Below the pieces are notes generated by a model, which saw only the letters and a program-made list of their open reading frames with translations, was not told where the DNA came from and did no database searches. The position numbers and the translations under genes were made by a program. DNA of 64,000 nucleotides from Lucifuga dentata (taxonomy: Eukaryota; Chordata; Actinopteri; Ophidiiformes; Bythitidae), in NCBI GenBank assembly GCA_014773175.1, contig VXCM01002100.1:3038-67037 (forward strand), written 5' to 3'. Below, piece by piece: positions 48,449 to 61,700 of this stretch. The stretch's first letter is position 1; the number at the start of each line of letters is the position of its first letter.

Positions 48449-51400
48449 TTACTGTTTTTCTGCATACATCTCATTTATTTTCTCCTTATACATATCCATA
48501 ACAACAGGCCTCTTCAGCTTCAAGGTGGGTCCTGCAAAGACAAAGAGGAAAGCTGGTTTAATATCATGCAAAGATTCTCTGTTTACTTAGAGAAAACCAC
48601 ACAATGTTAACCTTTGGTCTACTTTGAGCAGAAGCTATAACGTCCCAGGAAGAGATTTAATCACACAGACTATTGTCATCAACTCGAGTGCATGGAATGT
48701 TGTCTGGCACACAGCACAGTCATGAGATGTTTGCCTGAGTACATGACATGTCCTTAAATGATTGAAAAAGTAGATTAAACATTGCAATGAGTTAAAAAAT
48801 TTACAGCTGCAAACACTGACTACTGTAATTTTCTCCTCCTTCGTAATAGCATTGTATGTTTTACACCTAATACCAGCTAAAAAACTCACAACAAGAATTT
48901 AAAAAAAAACACAACCCTCACCCAGTTCTCCTGAATTTACAGAGAAGTCTCGCTCCAGTATGACCCACTTCTGGATTCTCTGGGCATTAGATGTTGCTCT
49001 GGCGTTGACACGCTCAATGCCTTCCTGAATGGCATTATAAATCGCTGGTTCTTTATTGGCTATGATTTCTGACACCTTAGTAGCTCTGACACCATGCTGC
49101 TGACAGAAGGTCACCGCCTCGGGGCTCAGGTCATCTGTGGGGTCTCCATTATCGTCCACCTCACACTATGAAAAGACAGACTGGTGATTATTTTATTCTT
49201 CTGATAAGAAGAAGCATCTGTGATGATCTGCAGAAGAGGAAGTGTAGTTACTTTGAGCGTGATCAGCATGGAGAGGAACTTGAGCTGGTCACCAATCAAC
49301 GTGCAGTTGCTGATGATGGCTGCCTCGGCCTTTACTGAGTCCTCAATGGGAACAGGAGGGATGTTTTCTCCGCCTGCCGTGATGNCTGCCTCGGCCTTTA
49401 CTGAGTCCTCAATGGGAACAGGAGGGATGTTTTCTCCGCCTGCCGTGATGATCAGCTCTGTAAAACAGGCAGTTTTTAAGGACCATATGGCGATCGTACA
49501 TGTTTGAGCCCAATAGTATATGTTATGTTACTAACAATTAATTAACAAAACATAAAACCATATTTTACTTTTCCTGTTATTTTCTTTTTTCAAATCCCCT
49601 AATCTTTCAAAAACAAATGTTCAGGTGATACATCCTTCTTCAAATTCAGTGTTTCACCTTCTTACACTTATGCATGATTGTAGAAGTGACGGCTTTCTCT
49701 GGCTTTCTCTGTAAAAGCAGTCATCTCACGGGACTATATTCCCTGGCGGAGACATATTTCTGTGCAGCTCCGTGTTGGATTGGTTAAATAAAGTTCAACA
49801 AAAAAAAAACCTAACAGGCATTGTGTTCATATCTCAAGCATGTTTCAAATCTTTACAAATTTATTTTAATAGCGTATTGGAATGAACTAAAACCAATACC
49901 AAAATTTGAGAACCATGGTACTAGACAAAAATGTGTTTTCCTGGATTTAAGTGCGAATTTTGGCATTTTGAAGACCACTAGCATCAGATTACTGCCCCAA
50001 CTCCTAAAGCCTAATCACTGGCCATCAGTAATAATAATTTGGATCAAAAGCTCAGTGTGTGTGTCAGCTTCAGGAAGTAAAATACATTCTTGGATAGGGG
50101 AAGTATATGAAAACTTTCATACAGCCCCAACAATCACAAAAGAGTAACACAAAGAAGTGACAATATTTGCATTAAGTACTTGGAAGTACAGTTTAATAGA
50201 AACCCAATGCCATGATAATTAATACCCAACTAGTACTGCTGGCATCATATCCCACATATTCTATATTCATTTAGACAAAATAATGAAAGATGACATTTAA
50301 AATTAGACAGTGCACATCCCTGTTTTAAATATAAAAATGGTCCTTTACCTGTGGTATTAGTTTCCCAGACTAATAACATGCAATGCATCCTGAAATATCT
50401 TTGGTGACACCCTACCTTTGATCCTTCCTGTGATGTACAGGAAGCCATTTTGGTCTAGTCTTCCTATGTCCCCTGAGTGCAGCCAGCCATCCTGGTCTAG
50501 AGCCTCTGCTGTTTTTTCAGGCATGTCCAGGTATCCCATGAAAACGTGCCGTCCCCAAAAACAGATCTCTCCATTCCCGTCTTTGTCTGGATTGTCCAGC
50601 TTTGTCTTGCATCCGGACATCGTCTTTCCACAACTAGGCAGACAAAACATAAGTCAGTAACATGGCCGGTTATACCTGATGTCACTAGACACGAAGCAAA
50701 AGCTACTCTACAATTACACTTTGGTAGCTGTCAGCTGGTTTGTGATTATTTACAGGAAACTGACAAGAGAATCTAACAAAAGCTGTGGTGCGTTCAATGT
50801 CCTGTTTCAAAGTACAGGCACTAGTTGGTAGTGATTTATTGCAGCTCTGTGTATTCTGTTCAAGTAGTTCTCTGAGATACAGAATTACATTAATACAGAA
50901 TTAATGGTGCATAATATGTTTGATTATGTTTGATTTGAACACTTTTGCTGCCATATGTAGAAGCTCCATTGGGTTTTCAAAACAGGAACGCTGGGTTTAA
51001 CTCCCAATGAAGTCACACAAGATGAGCAAACATATCTTAAAGGGGAATATTACAAAATGTTACAAAAAATGTAATTGAATGCACCCCAGCAGCGTCCCAA
51101 TTAGGGGGACAAGATCCAAACTTTTCAGCTTTACCTAGCGTAGTTTTATAGTACAAATGTTTAACCAGTCATGAGAAGAAACTTATAAAGTTGTTGAACT
51201 GATAATATTCCACACACATGAATCAGCAACAAAATCCCAGTACAAAGGTGCCATGTTCCATAATGCTTTGCTGCTGACCTCATGATGCGGTAACTGCTGT
51301 TCGTGGAGATGGTCTGTGGGCCAGAGCTTTCACTCATGCCATACAGCTCCAACACAGGAATGTCCAGGCTCATGAAGTATTCCAGAGTGTCCTTGCTGAT

Positions 51401-54400
51401 TGGAGCAGCACCTGTGAAGCAAATCTTGCAGCGGTCTAATCCCAGAGCAAAACGCACCTTCTTGAAGACCAGATTGTTTGACAACATGAAGCCCCAGGGC
51501 ACCACATTCTCCCTGTACCCCAAAATGACACAAAATAAGGATATGGGATTAAATTTTTGAGGATGAGATTGAGAATAGATTTAAATCAGAAATTACAATT
51601 TGGGCCTAAATATATGATGTGCACCATTTTTTTTTAAAGGACATATGCTCTCACATTGACTACTTACATGAAAGTAAAGCACATTATCTCAAGACATTTG
51701 TTTGTAATTAGCTGCTTTTTAAACATATTCTGATGGTATCTATACCTAGTGTTTTGGAACAAAATGTCTCAAATATTAATTTCAAAGTCAATTAATGGCA
51801 CTATCGTTGATAACATCATTGATAAACTCTGGTGAACAGCATGAAGAATTCTACCTCAGGTTGCTTTAAAAGAGGTAAGGTACATGATAACACACAGACA
51901 CTCTGAGTTAAATTATCTTACACTGTTATTTTGAGTAATATCTGTAAGTCTGTAAGTTACAGCAATGTGTTTATCACAGACTGTAAAAATAACGTGACAA
52001 CATAAGTAGTGCAGTGTCTTATTTCACCATTTGACAAATGAAATGACCGACACAAACACGTTGACATGCTTCCTGGTTGAAAACAAAGACCTGCTCTCAC
52101 CCATTCATGACACTGTAGTTGTACTGCAGTCCTATAGACTTAGCCCAGTCTGCCACTCTCCTCCTCATTGGTGAAGACTTGCTACCTATGGCTCTCATTT
52201 TCTCTGCCATCTTCTCCCACACACGTGGAACCCCAAGGAAAGAAGTTGGGTGCACTTCTTTTAGTGTTGTTCCTAGAGAACCCTGGAAAATAAATGTGGA
52301 TTACAGTAAAATTAGTATTATATTATGTAAGCGATGTGTCTCTAAAACATCAATTACACAAACAGCACCATCAACAGAAGAATAAAATATCAGTCCTTCA
52401 TATCTACATATATGGTCCACAGTCATAACTAGAACCCAACCAATATACTGTATCAGTGGGCCATTATGACAGAAAAACCTGTTTTTAGTGACAATTTTTA
52501 ATAAATGACTGTTGCTTGCTGTCATTTTGGATAATAAAGCGTGTTTTTCAACTGTAAAATACCTGACTTAGCATCCTGACTTAGCATCTTTTGTCTTAAA
52601 TAAGCAAATTTGACAAATCCTTGTTAAAAATGTTTACTGCACTTACAAATTTAATATTGGTCCATATTTCTTGATCAGATTTTTTTTTTTACTCAATCTG
52701 CATAGGTATCAAAAATCCAACAATGGTCAGGCTCTAACCTTCATTGTAAATATAAAGTGTATACAGCATGAGGGATCCTGACCTTGAGAGCATCTGGCTC
52801 GGCAAAGTAGATGACTCCTGCAAACCTCATGGCGATCCACAAGTCCATAATCTGGGCTGCCACATGGCTGAGCGGCAGGTAACTGATAATAACCTCTTCA
52901 GCGTAGGTCAATGATACTGAGGAACCTCCCATGGTGGCTGTCCAGGTCAGCTGGACATGAGGAAGAGAAGGTGTTAAAGAATTTTGTAATGACATATTAG
53001 GATTAGCTTTAGTCTGATGCAAAGTAAAAGTCTCTGCTTGTTATCAACGGAGTTCCCCAAGGCTCTATCTTAGGTCCTACTCTACTTTTTATGTTGATAT
53101 CTGAACACAAGTCATTCTAATGGACACTGGATGTTGAAGATGCGATTTTTCCTGTCGCTGTTTCCCTGCTATCTCTCTATGACTGTTTCATTAGAATAAA
53201 AAGTGGTAAAACAAATTAGAGTATCTGGTCTGAATGAACAAAGGTTTTGTAGCGTGGATCTTTTTTATAAACCTTTGTTTCATTAAATACCAAATATATT
53301 CTACATTCTATAAGCTAAAGACAAGAAAGTATAAATCCATGCCTAGTTACTCACGTTATCATGGCTCAGCATGACTCCTTTAGGGCTGCCAGTGGTTCCA
53401 GAGGTATAAATGAGCGTACAGCACTCATTGGCCCTCAGACTGTTAATTTTAGCATTCAGCAGCTCATCAGGAACATCTTCCCCCAGCTTCATGAACTCTG
53501 CCCACTACAGAGAAACACAGATTAGGTTAATAAAGAATTGTGCTGTTTTATGTATATGGTTGAGCTTAGTCACATTTAAAGGACTATACCAATGGGTTTT
53601 GCATGTTTAAGCACAATAAATACTACCCGCATACACATTATGCTACTGCTAACCATTTTCCAAAACATAAAATTACATTTTAGTTTCATGTTATTTTGCC
53701 AAATACCCTAATCTTTCAAAATCAGATTTTCAGGTGACACACACCTTAAAATTCAATTTTTCATTCTAGCACTTACATATGATTATAGGAGATGATTATA
53801 GGCTCAAAGGATGGATCAAAAGATTATAGGATGATTATAGGATCAAAGTCATTTTAATTTCTCAGTAAAAGCAGTCTTTCTCCTGAGACTACAGTATATT
53901 CCATGGCAGAGACAAAACATTTTATTCAGTGTAGCTCTGTGTTGAATCCATGTTGAAATGCTAAAATTATGTTATGTTAACAAAAAATTTAATAGATGTT
54001 TTGTTCGCTGTGATGGATTACTTATCTCAAGAGTGTTTCAAATCTATACAAGCTGATTTTTTAATAGCATACTGGAATGGACTGAAACCAATGGCAGCCT
54101 TGAAGGCAGGGGAAAAAAATTAAAATTTTAAAAATTCTAAAATTTACCACTCCAGTACTATGTGTTGGAAAATGGTTGGCAGAAATGTAACATTTAGGCA
54201 GGTGTCATTTATTGGGCCCTAACATGCAAAATTACTGTACGGTCCTTTGCCTACACTGAGAGACTGATCTTGTTGCCATATCAGATGTTTCAGAAATATG
54301 TGACTTATCTGGCTAATCAAGGTTTTTCCATAGAGAACATACTGTGTACAGGTAAGATGTCTTCTGCTGTAGCTCGCCTTTGTATTGAACGATGGCTTTC

Positions 54401-57400
54401 AGATAAGGTAGCTGATCTTTAACCTGCAGTGACACAAATTAAACAAAACAAAATGTTAACGATCAATGTAAGCGCCACAACAGAATGACTGGGAAGGGAT
54501 TCTTTGTTTATCTTTGTAAAAATGTATCCACGGCCACACTAGGCTGGTACTGCAGTTGCTCTGACCTGCAGGATTTTGTCGAGCTGTTTCTGATTCTCCA
54601 CAACCAGGATGTTGGCCATACAGTGAGAAGCCACATGCTGGCAAGCCTCGGGGGAGTTGGTAGTGTAGATCCCAGTTGCCAGGCCCCTATGGCACAAATC
54701 AAATACTCGAGAGTAAATCTCAACTTTCAGAGCTAGTTATTACCGACTGAGATGACATTACTTAAGTCACTGTTTACTTAGTATTTGCCTAAATATGTCA
54801 TCCACTGTTAATCTGAGTTGCAAATGTACAATATCTTAGTATTTTGTGTAACTTGGAGGTTTTAATTAAATTCACAAGTTTAGTCTCTTAATTTAATTTA
54901 ATGTGGTTCTCTGGGGACAAATTTATAGGCCTTGCAGAAAACAATGAAGGACTGTTAAACCTAATACCCGCATGAGGCTGTCTGTTTATAACTGGTAAAG
55001 CTCTAACAGGTGAGGGTGCAGACACAGAGACATACTTAGGGATATGAACAAAACAGAGATAAATGTGCAGTGTCAGGTGAAAGACTGGCTCAGCATCTCA
55101 TGCACGATACTGACCTGTGAAGTCTACAAGCAATGTTATATACCTGAGTTACAGTGGCTCAAATGTAATCTTACCCTGCCAAGATGCAGCCAATATCTGA
55201 GATGAACCACTCAGGGGAGTTGAATCCCAGAATACCCACACCATGGTAACGCTCCAGTCCGAGCTGTAAGTGGACAAGTATTTTTTTTTAGAATATGTAT
55301 CTTTAATGAGACTGCAGTGCTGTGCTTCCTTTACTTTTGACCTACATCACATTTTAAGATCTACTCCTCTTCATGGGACATGACATGGCCATGAAATGGG
55401 AGACTGTAACTTAAGCTGTGAATTTTACACACCCAAGTGTTGGTTTTCAGCTTCTCCTTGTCACCCGAAGAGAATTACAATAGGAGATGGAGGTGATTCT
55501 GTTCTGCCGTATAATCAACCAATAACAAGTGCAAGGAATTGCAGGCACATGTAACCTGTGACTCCCGATTTACAAATTATGTGAATTCACCTCTTCAATT
55601 GAAGAAAAACGTTTCTATGACCATATAGATTCCAACTGTAGAATATGACATATATCAAGCACACTGTAATATACCTTTTGTAGAATAATGACGCATGTAC
55701 AATTGAATACATGCATAACAGGTCCATAGGTAAACAAACCTTAAGAAAACTCTTGGCAGCTGTTCTGCATTGCTGGTAGTACTGCCTCCAGGTCAGGGTG
55801 ACCCACTGCCCATCTTTTTTGGAAACTAATGCTGGATGATCCCCATATCCCTCCACTGTCTCCAGGAACATCTGATGGATTGTGATGGGAGTCTGTGAAC
55901 CTGGCCCTGATCCCTCCATTCTCAGCCTGACTGCCTTGTCCCTGCTGATGCTCCATAGCTGGTCTGCAGGGGCCAATGCTGTCGTCGCTGCTGCGCTGGC
56001 TGCCGATAAAGGAACTGCCCTGGGCTCCTCTGTACGAGAACAACATGGGCAGCCGGAATTACCCGCCATTAGTGAGTGTCAAATTCAGAAGAAACCTGCC
56101 ACACCGAGCCACAGCAACTTCACCGCTGAGAGGTAGATTCAGTGTGAGAGAGGACTGAAGCTGCAGGCATGTCTATCTGTGGGTGTGTATTTATGCTGGC
56201 TTTCGTACAACAACATAAATTGCAGGCTGCGCAGATAATAGAGGGCAGGCTATTCTGTTACCTGAGATGACACAGGAAGCTAAAGAATTTCCACGCTTAC
56301 GTACCTACCAATCAGGTTAGGTCGGACTATTTATTATGGTCTGAATGAACAAAGATTTAAGTTAAGAGATTAGGGTCATGATAAAACATAGATACTATAC
56401 ATTAGAGTGGTATCTGTTGTCAAAAATTGCAACCTTTTTATTACACTTTATTTTCCTTTAGTTATTTACTTTATTTGAAGCTTTTCTGTCATTGCTTTAC
56501 CTTCTTATCCCACAAAAACTTGAGGATACTTTTAGTGGTTTTGAGGTCTCGTCTGCAAAGAATGAGGAATTTTGCCTCTGGATATTTCCCAACCAAACAT
56601 GTCAAACATGTTTTTAACACTGCAGGCCCTGATCTGCTTAAGTAATGTTAAAGAGCTTTGACATCTTTACATTTTTTTTTTGTCATTTTGTAACATATAA
56701 TTGTTCAGTCTCTGCTGAAAAATCTAACAAGGCTGCCACATTTATATTAAAAAATAATAATTCATGTTCAGATGATTATTTTTTTCTTAACTAATATTTA
56801 TTGCGAGATTTTAACAAATTATTTGAGAAGTTTCAGTCTGGTCTTAGATCACTTCATAAAACTGGGATCATTTTCCTGGATATTTCACAAACAGCCTTTT
56901 GTCAATTGATGCAAAAAATCATCATGTAATTTTACTTTACTTCCTCAACCACCGGTTTGGTATTTTAGATTCAGTACTAGACTGGGTTAGATCTAATCTT
57001 TCCACAATTTGCATTCTCCCTCTCAGCGTGTCATACACACTATTTTATTTTCTTTGGTTACACAAGTACAGGTATGATTAAGTTGTTGCATCACTGGCAT
57101 CCAGCAAAACACACTTTTAAATCTTACTGACTCTCCACTATCTGGGAGTCTCTCACAGATTAAAATGCCCAAAAACACTGAAAACTTAAGTTGCTGAAAA
57201 TACAATGTGACTGCTTTTGTCTGACTCTTTAATCTAAATAGGTCAACAAGGAAACCTGCAGTTAAGAACCAAAGGAAGGCTGATTCAAAATTGACCATCA
57301 CCAAGGCAAATAGGTTATATAGGCTTTTTTCTGCCAGTGAAATAAGTCAAATCAGCGCTATCCTCAGTTTATTTAAGGAAGGTCACTCATGGCTAAAACT

Positions 57401-58230
57401 ACAGTAATTTCCCTCTATTTTGCATCACTCAGATCTGTGCCACAACTTCAGCTTGTTCGGAATGCTGCTGTGGGGGTTGTGTTGGCATCAAACAGGTTTT
57501 ATCACAGCAAATACTTTGCCTGTACGGCTTCCTCATTAAAGAATTTATTGATGCATTTAAAATCCCAACATAGTTTAGAACGTTCTGACATTATTGACCT
57601 TTGAGCCAGAAAGAACACTGCAAGGGAAGAATACTCCTTTCTGCTCCAGAGGACTTTTGGCTTACAGCCCTGATGCTGCGGCAGAACTTGTCCTCATTCA
57701 GCACTACTTTTTTTCCCTGGTTTTTATGAAAGGCCTATTTTCCTCCTAAAATTGCCCCCTCTTACCTGGAAAAAGTCCTCCAGAAGGTTCCTCCAGCACA
57801 GATTGAGAAAGCTTGTCTGTTGCCTCAGCACCACTGGACGTGGTTGTGTTTACTGTCGGCTCTTCAGGAATCTCCTGGCTTTCGGAAGCTGATTCTGTGC
57901 TGGACTCAGAGGTGATTTCAGTCTCCTGTGTGCGTGACTCCACTACAGGTCCATTCTGCGTCACTCTGTCTTCAGCTTTGTCAGACTCTGTGGATGAATC
58001 CTCTCCAGTTACGGTGAGATTGGAGCGGGTGTCATTCTTCTTCCCTGCCTTTTGGGTAGAGATGCTGTACCATGCATAGAGAGGGCATGAATGAATGAAT
58101 TTAAAATAATATCCAGTAGTACAACTTCCTTTCTACTTTAGGATATGCATCATTTTAAATTTTACCTCTCAGTATCACCCTCCTGAACTGTGTGGCTATT
58201 GCTCACGACAGAATCTTCTTGGTCAGTCAT
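48449..58230 (-). CDS. acsbg2: Long-chain-fatty-acid--CoA ligase ACSBG2 (bubblegum family)
   Basis: AMP-forming enzyme that activates long/very-long-chain fatty acids to acyl-CoA, cytosolic or ER-associated. Exons in order: 58230-58166, 58064-57766, 56029-55740, 55263-55175, 54686-54566, 54423-54343, 53504-53355, 52950-52783, 52283-52102, 51512-51279, 50633-50416, 49457-49252, 49165-48922, 48531-48449, all phase-consistent. Starting at 58230 it has about 787 residues; from the alternative ATG at 56069 it has 679 (human ACSBG2 666). Numbering the short form: AMP-binding loop [11 protein letters not shown] at 240-250, YGMSESSGP near 431, HSGDIGRLD and YITGRIKE near 504-525, then [11 protein letters not shown], and the conserved lysines in GPTLKLKR near the C-terminus. 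[10 protein letters not shown] and VPWGF favour ACSBG2 over ACSBG1. Exon 12 contains an artefactual duplication, so the raw translation has 22 extra codons. Confidence 0.94.
49320..49450. repeat. acsbg2: Exact 65-bp duplication around a single N inside acsbg2 exon 12 (assembly artefact)
   Basis: 49320-49384 and 49386-49450 are identical, with N at 49385. Removing one copy plus the N (66 nt) leaves a 140-nt exon that fits the family alignment ([11 protein letters not shown] followed directly by [10 protein letters not shown]). Because 66 is a multiple of three, the error keeps the frame and would pass unnoticed in gene prediction. Confidence 0.9.
49476..49900 (+). mobile_element. TTAA-flanked MITE, copy 4 (right end missing)
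   Basis: Left end TTAAGGACCATATGG followed by TGTTTGAGCCCAATA. Family similarity continues to the GAACTAAAACCAAT block near 49885, then stops; the right terminal repeat is not found. It begins only 19 bp beyond the acsbg2 exon 12 acceptor edge, in intron 11. Confidence 0.6.
53041..53100 (+). mobile_element. LINE reverse-transcriptase fragment
   Basis: The plus strand encodes [17 protein letters not shown], the conserved GVPQGS block of LINE reverse transcriptases (L2/CR1/Rex type). Only about 60 bp is clear. It is antisense inside acsbg2 intron 7. Confidence 0.7.
53576..54249 (+). mobile_element. TTAA-flanked MITE, copy 5
   Basis: Left end TTAAAGGACTATACC, right end ACTGTACGGTCCTTTG (final TTAA mutated). 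About 674 bp, with a small internal expansion of AGGATGATTATAGGATCAAA-like units near 53800-53850. It lies in acsbg2 intron 6. Confidence 0.75.
55740..56069 (-). CDS. acsbg2: Alternative first coding exon of acsbg2 (short isoform start)
   Basis: The exon 3 frame extends upstream of the predicted acceptor (56029) to an ATG at 56069 that is preceded by in-frame stops. It would replace the 122-residue acidic Ser/Thr/Glu-rich N-terminus with [14 protein letters not shown]. This 679-residue form is close to the usual family length. A separate promoter upstream of 56069 is inferred, not seen. Confidence 0.5.
56800..57720 (+). mobile_element. Decayed LINE (reverse transcriptase and C-terminal remnants)
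   Basis: Plus-strand translations in shifting frames give [18 protein letters not shown], then [20 protein letters not shown], then [12 protein letters not shown], in the order expected for a LINE ORF2 (RT core to C-terminus). Stops and frame changes show it is dead. It lies antisense in acsbg2 intron 2, between the two candidate N-terminal exons. Confidence 0.75.
57766..58230 (-). CDS. acsbg2: acsbg2 N-terminal extension exons 1-2
   Basis: ATG at 58230 starts [12 protein letters not shown]; exon 1 (58230-58166) and exon 2 (58064-57766) join in phase and splice to 56029 (G plus AG gives Glu). They encode about 122 residues rich in Ser, Thr and Glu (for example [18 protein letters not shown]), with no domain, probably disordered. 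A 5' non-coding exon may lie near 60319 (donor CAGAGAG then GTAGGC on minus). Confidence 0.7.
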
Positions 58231-58865
58231 CTTGTATCGGCTTGAATAAGAGACACAATATTAGGCAGACATCAAGTAAAAGTAACATACAAAAAACAGT
58301 GTGGATGTCAAAAGATCCCTTCGTGCACATGAACATTTCTACAAATATTACAAAGCATTGGTCATTTATATGAGACTATTTACCAAGGTCATTACAACAG
58401 CCAATGCTGGTAATCACATACAACAGTGCTCCAAATGTTGAAACTATGAATAACGTGCCAGAAAGCATTGGGACATCTGAACTGCTATTTATACCTTTTG
58501 CCTCAAACGCTAATCACCTTTGACCCAGACATTGACATATTTAGAAAAAGAATGAACATTGTCTTATCACCAGATGAATAAAAGCTACCAAAGTGATTGG
58601 TAATCATTTTATATTGTTAAATAAAATACAAATATTGTTAGGAAAAGCTCTTATGGTTGTGCTGTAGACAGTGATAATGCCTCTAGTGTGCATATCCTGC
58701 AACTGTGGAAACAATTCAAATACTGTACTTACTGTATGTTGTTCAGTCCCAAGTGTTTTAAAACTAATTACACTACCAAAACGAATTAACAATTCAACAT
58801 GTCAGGAGAGAGAGAGGCTTTTTGAATAATAGAATTATAATGAAATTTTTTTTTTTTTTTTTTNT

Positions 58866-58898
58866 CTATTGACTAAGTCTGTCAGACTTAGTCAATAG
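58866..58898. repeat. Perfect 16-bp inverted repeat next to a single N
   Basis: Arms 58866-58881 (CTATTGACTAAGTCTG) and 58883-58898 are exact reverse complements with a 1-nt centre. The N at 58864 and the T-run alongside suggest a fold-back or mis-join at a contig end, not a natural hairpin. Confidence 0.75.
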
Positions 58899-61239
58899 TC
58901 TGACCTCTGATATATCAGATAACTTTGGTCATGATTTCTCTGGGCCGAAGTTCATCCTAATTACAAAACTATAGTGTGGCAATACAAAGTGGTGAAGATA
59001 AAGTCTGTGTACAGGATTATGTAAAAATCTGTTAAAGTCACCTTAACCACACAAAAAATTTATTTCACTTGCAATTATAATTTGGATTAAAGTTTATACA
59101 TTACCCAACCTGAAGATGTTTTTCCTTTAAAAATAAAATCAAAACTTCCAGCAGGAGAAACAATACAAGTCCTAATTTCCCATCAGAAAATACAGATTTC
59201 TTATAGATGTTTTGTGAAAAATAAGATCAAAGAGGAGACAATTCTTGTTGCTGTGGCTACCAGTGTTTGTTTAGACTTCATTTATAGCAGGCAGTCAAGA
59301 GGCTTTAAAAAAAAAAGACGCCATCTCTGTTGACCAAACAATAAACCATGAGGAACCTGCTTACATCAGAAGAGTGAAATCCCTGTCTTAAAGTCACATG
59401 TATGTTGCAAACATATTTATCAGACATTTCCAAATGCTGTGAAATTATATTTTCTTCTCTCAGCACATCAATCTTCTCTGTATCACTTTTTTAGTTAGGT
59501 ATATTTTATAAAAGGTTTATAAACTGTAACTAATTGCTTTAGTAATAGTGAATTAATCATTGATACTGGTAAGCCAAGGGGATTTTTCACAACCCGTCAA
59601 CCCTATTTTAATGGCTTTTTACTGATCTGAGAAACATTAATAAATACAGCAGGGGTCTGTAGGTTAAAGAATTCAACACAGGAGAAATCTGGCTGGGGTT
59701 GAAGGTGTAAAATCCTCATTTTCAATGCTGAGGTGCCATTGAGCAAGGTACCTTACAACATCTGCTCCAATGGAGCTGGTCATGGTGAATGAGTTTAACT
59801 GTGTGTGAGCAGCAGTGTGTGTCTGTAAATGAACACTCGGTGCTCAGTGAAAACTAAATTTTTAAAGATGTATTAAACTTATAACTTTTGAGCCCTTTAT
59901 AAAATGTTACTTATTATTAGAAAGTGGTAGCTTCTCAATGAAAGAATCAATACACAGTGGTGTATTTTCTTGGCCCTTAATTCTTAATCAGTGAAATGCA
60001 TTATCATGATGTGCAGTTCACGTTGCAACAAGACCTATAGCATGACAAAAAACAAATACTAATAAATACTAATACCCTCTGTCATTATACAGCCATATGT
60101 ACCCACAGAGGTCAGAGTATTAAAATCACAGGGCGCAGGGCTAACTGTGACCAACTTGGAAAAGCTAACCAATTATGAGATCACCACAACACAACAAATG
60201 TCAGCTGAAACTCTACACCAGCGTTTCACACTTTAACAAGTCTCACGCGGTCAGCAAGCAGCTTTGCCTCTAAAACACCACAAAGCATCAAATCAAATGT
60301 TCCATAAATGAAAGCCTACCTCTCTGAGCAGCAGAGGGACGGAGCTGAATGGCAGCAACTTGACACAAGCAGTCAGGTACAGCCAAGTCCTGGATGAACC
60401 TTTGCCTGGGCACGGGAGCTCAACTGTTGCCCCCTGGAAACTGATCAGCCTATGGGGAATTCGCATGTGCGCTTACACTTCCCCTCCACACTCGTCTCGT
60501 TCAGAGGAAAGTTATGTAACCCTCTGCACACCTGCTGATGAGGCTGAGCAGTTAAAGATCCACCAGCAAACTTGACCAAAGGTTAGTCCTCCTCAAGGTG
60601 AACCTGAAATCTGACAAGTAAACAATCTCAAGCAGCTGATGAGAAATTATGGTTATTTGAATTAGATGACAATTATTGGCATCTGTAAAAGTATAGACTT
60701 TTCTGGCAAAGCCTGAATGTGAATGTTTATTATCCAACGCTGATTTTGGCAGCTTATGAAGCTGCTTATCAGATAATGCACAATGAGGCCCATCAGAGAA
60801 ATGTAATGGTAACGCCTGATAAATTGACAGTGCGAACTTTGACCCACAAAATAGATTTCCATCAGTTGAACAAAACTTGCGTGACTATAGTTATAAGAAA
60901 ATACAGTCAAACACCAGAAATACACACTGAATGCAGAGAATATTAGGTATTCCTTTCTGATACTGACCTTTTGCACAACTTCAACTGTCTTAAAGCTTGG
61001 AAATAATTTGATGCATCTCTCATCTTTTGACCTAAATCACATTTTGTACAGTCTGTACGTGTCATTAATTTTGGCCTTGTTTCCCCTTTTCTCCTGGCAG
61101 CCATGGCTGGGAAGGTGGAGAGTGTTTTGTGAGTAAATATAGGCAAAAGTTCAACCCACTTCTCACATGACACAGACTATAACCTAGATCAGGACGTGAA
61201 GGTCATTGAATCATACCACCCAGTCACACCATGTCTGTT

Positions 61240-61259
61240 TGTGTGTGTGTGTGTGTGTG
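61240..61259. repeat. (GT)n microsatellite
   Basis: Short GT tract upstream of hint2 3' end. Confidence 0.9.
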
Positions 61260-61660
61260 AGGTTTGCTGAAAGTATTTGAGCACTTGTCGTCTGTGAATA
61301 AACACTGAGGCATCAGTCACAATGTTGAACTGCTGGTAGGAAAGAAGTTTGTACCCAGGAATAAAAAGATCAGCTGGACAGAAAAAATATCACATCACAT
61401 CACCCCCCCATTATTCTTCCTTCATTAATTCTCTACACAGCATGTTTCAAAAGTAATTAAACAATTGAGTTTGTGATGAATAGTAACAGATTTACCTTGA
61501 GAAAGCAAAATATGGAACTGATATTATTACTAATGTCAAATGTATGCTGTGCCTACTTTTAAGACACCCATGAGTATGTTATTTTACTTACATTTTTATG
61601 CAATGTGTAAAATTTGGAGTTGAAAATGAAGTGCAATAAGCAAATCAATGGAGTGTAATA

Positions 61661-61700
61661 TACACACACACACACACATATATATAACACATATATATAT
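61661..61700. repeat. (AC)n(AT)n microsatellite
   Basis: Compound AC then AT tract. Confidence 0.9.

Noticed and set aside
61102..61131. Short frame MAGKVESVL after a CAG acceptor-like site
   Set aside because: Nine codons followed by a stop, no onward donor that gives a recognisable protein.
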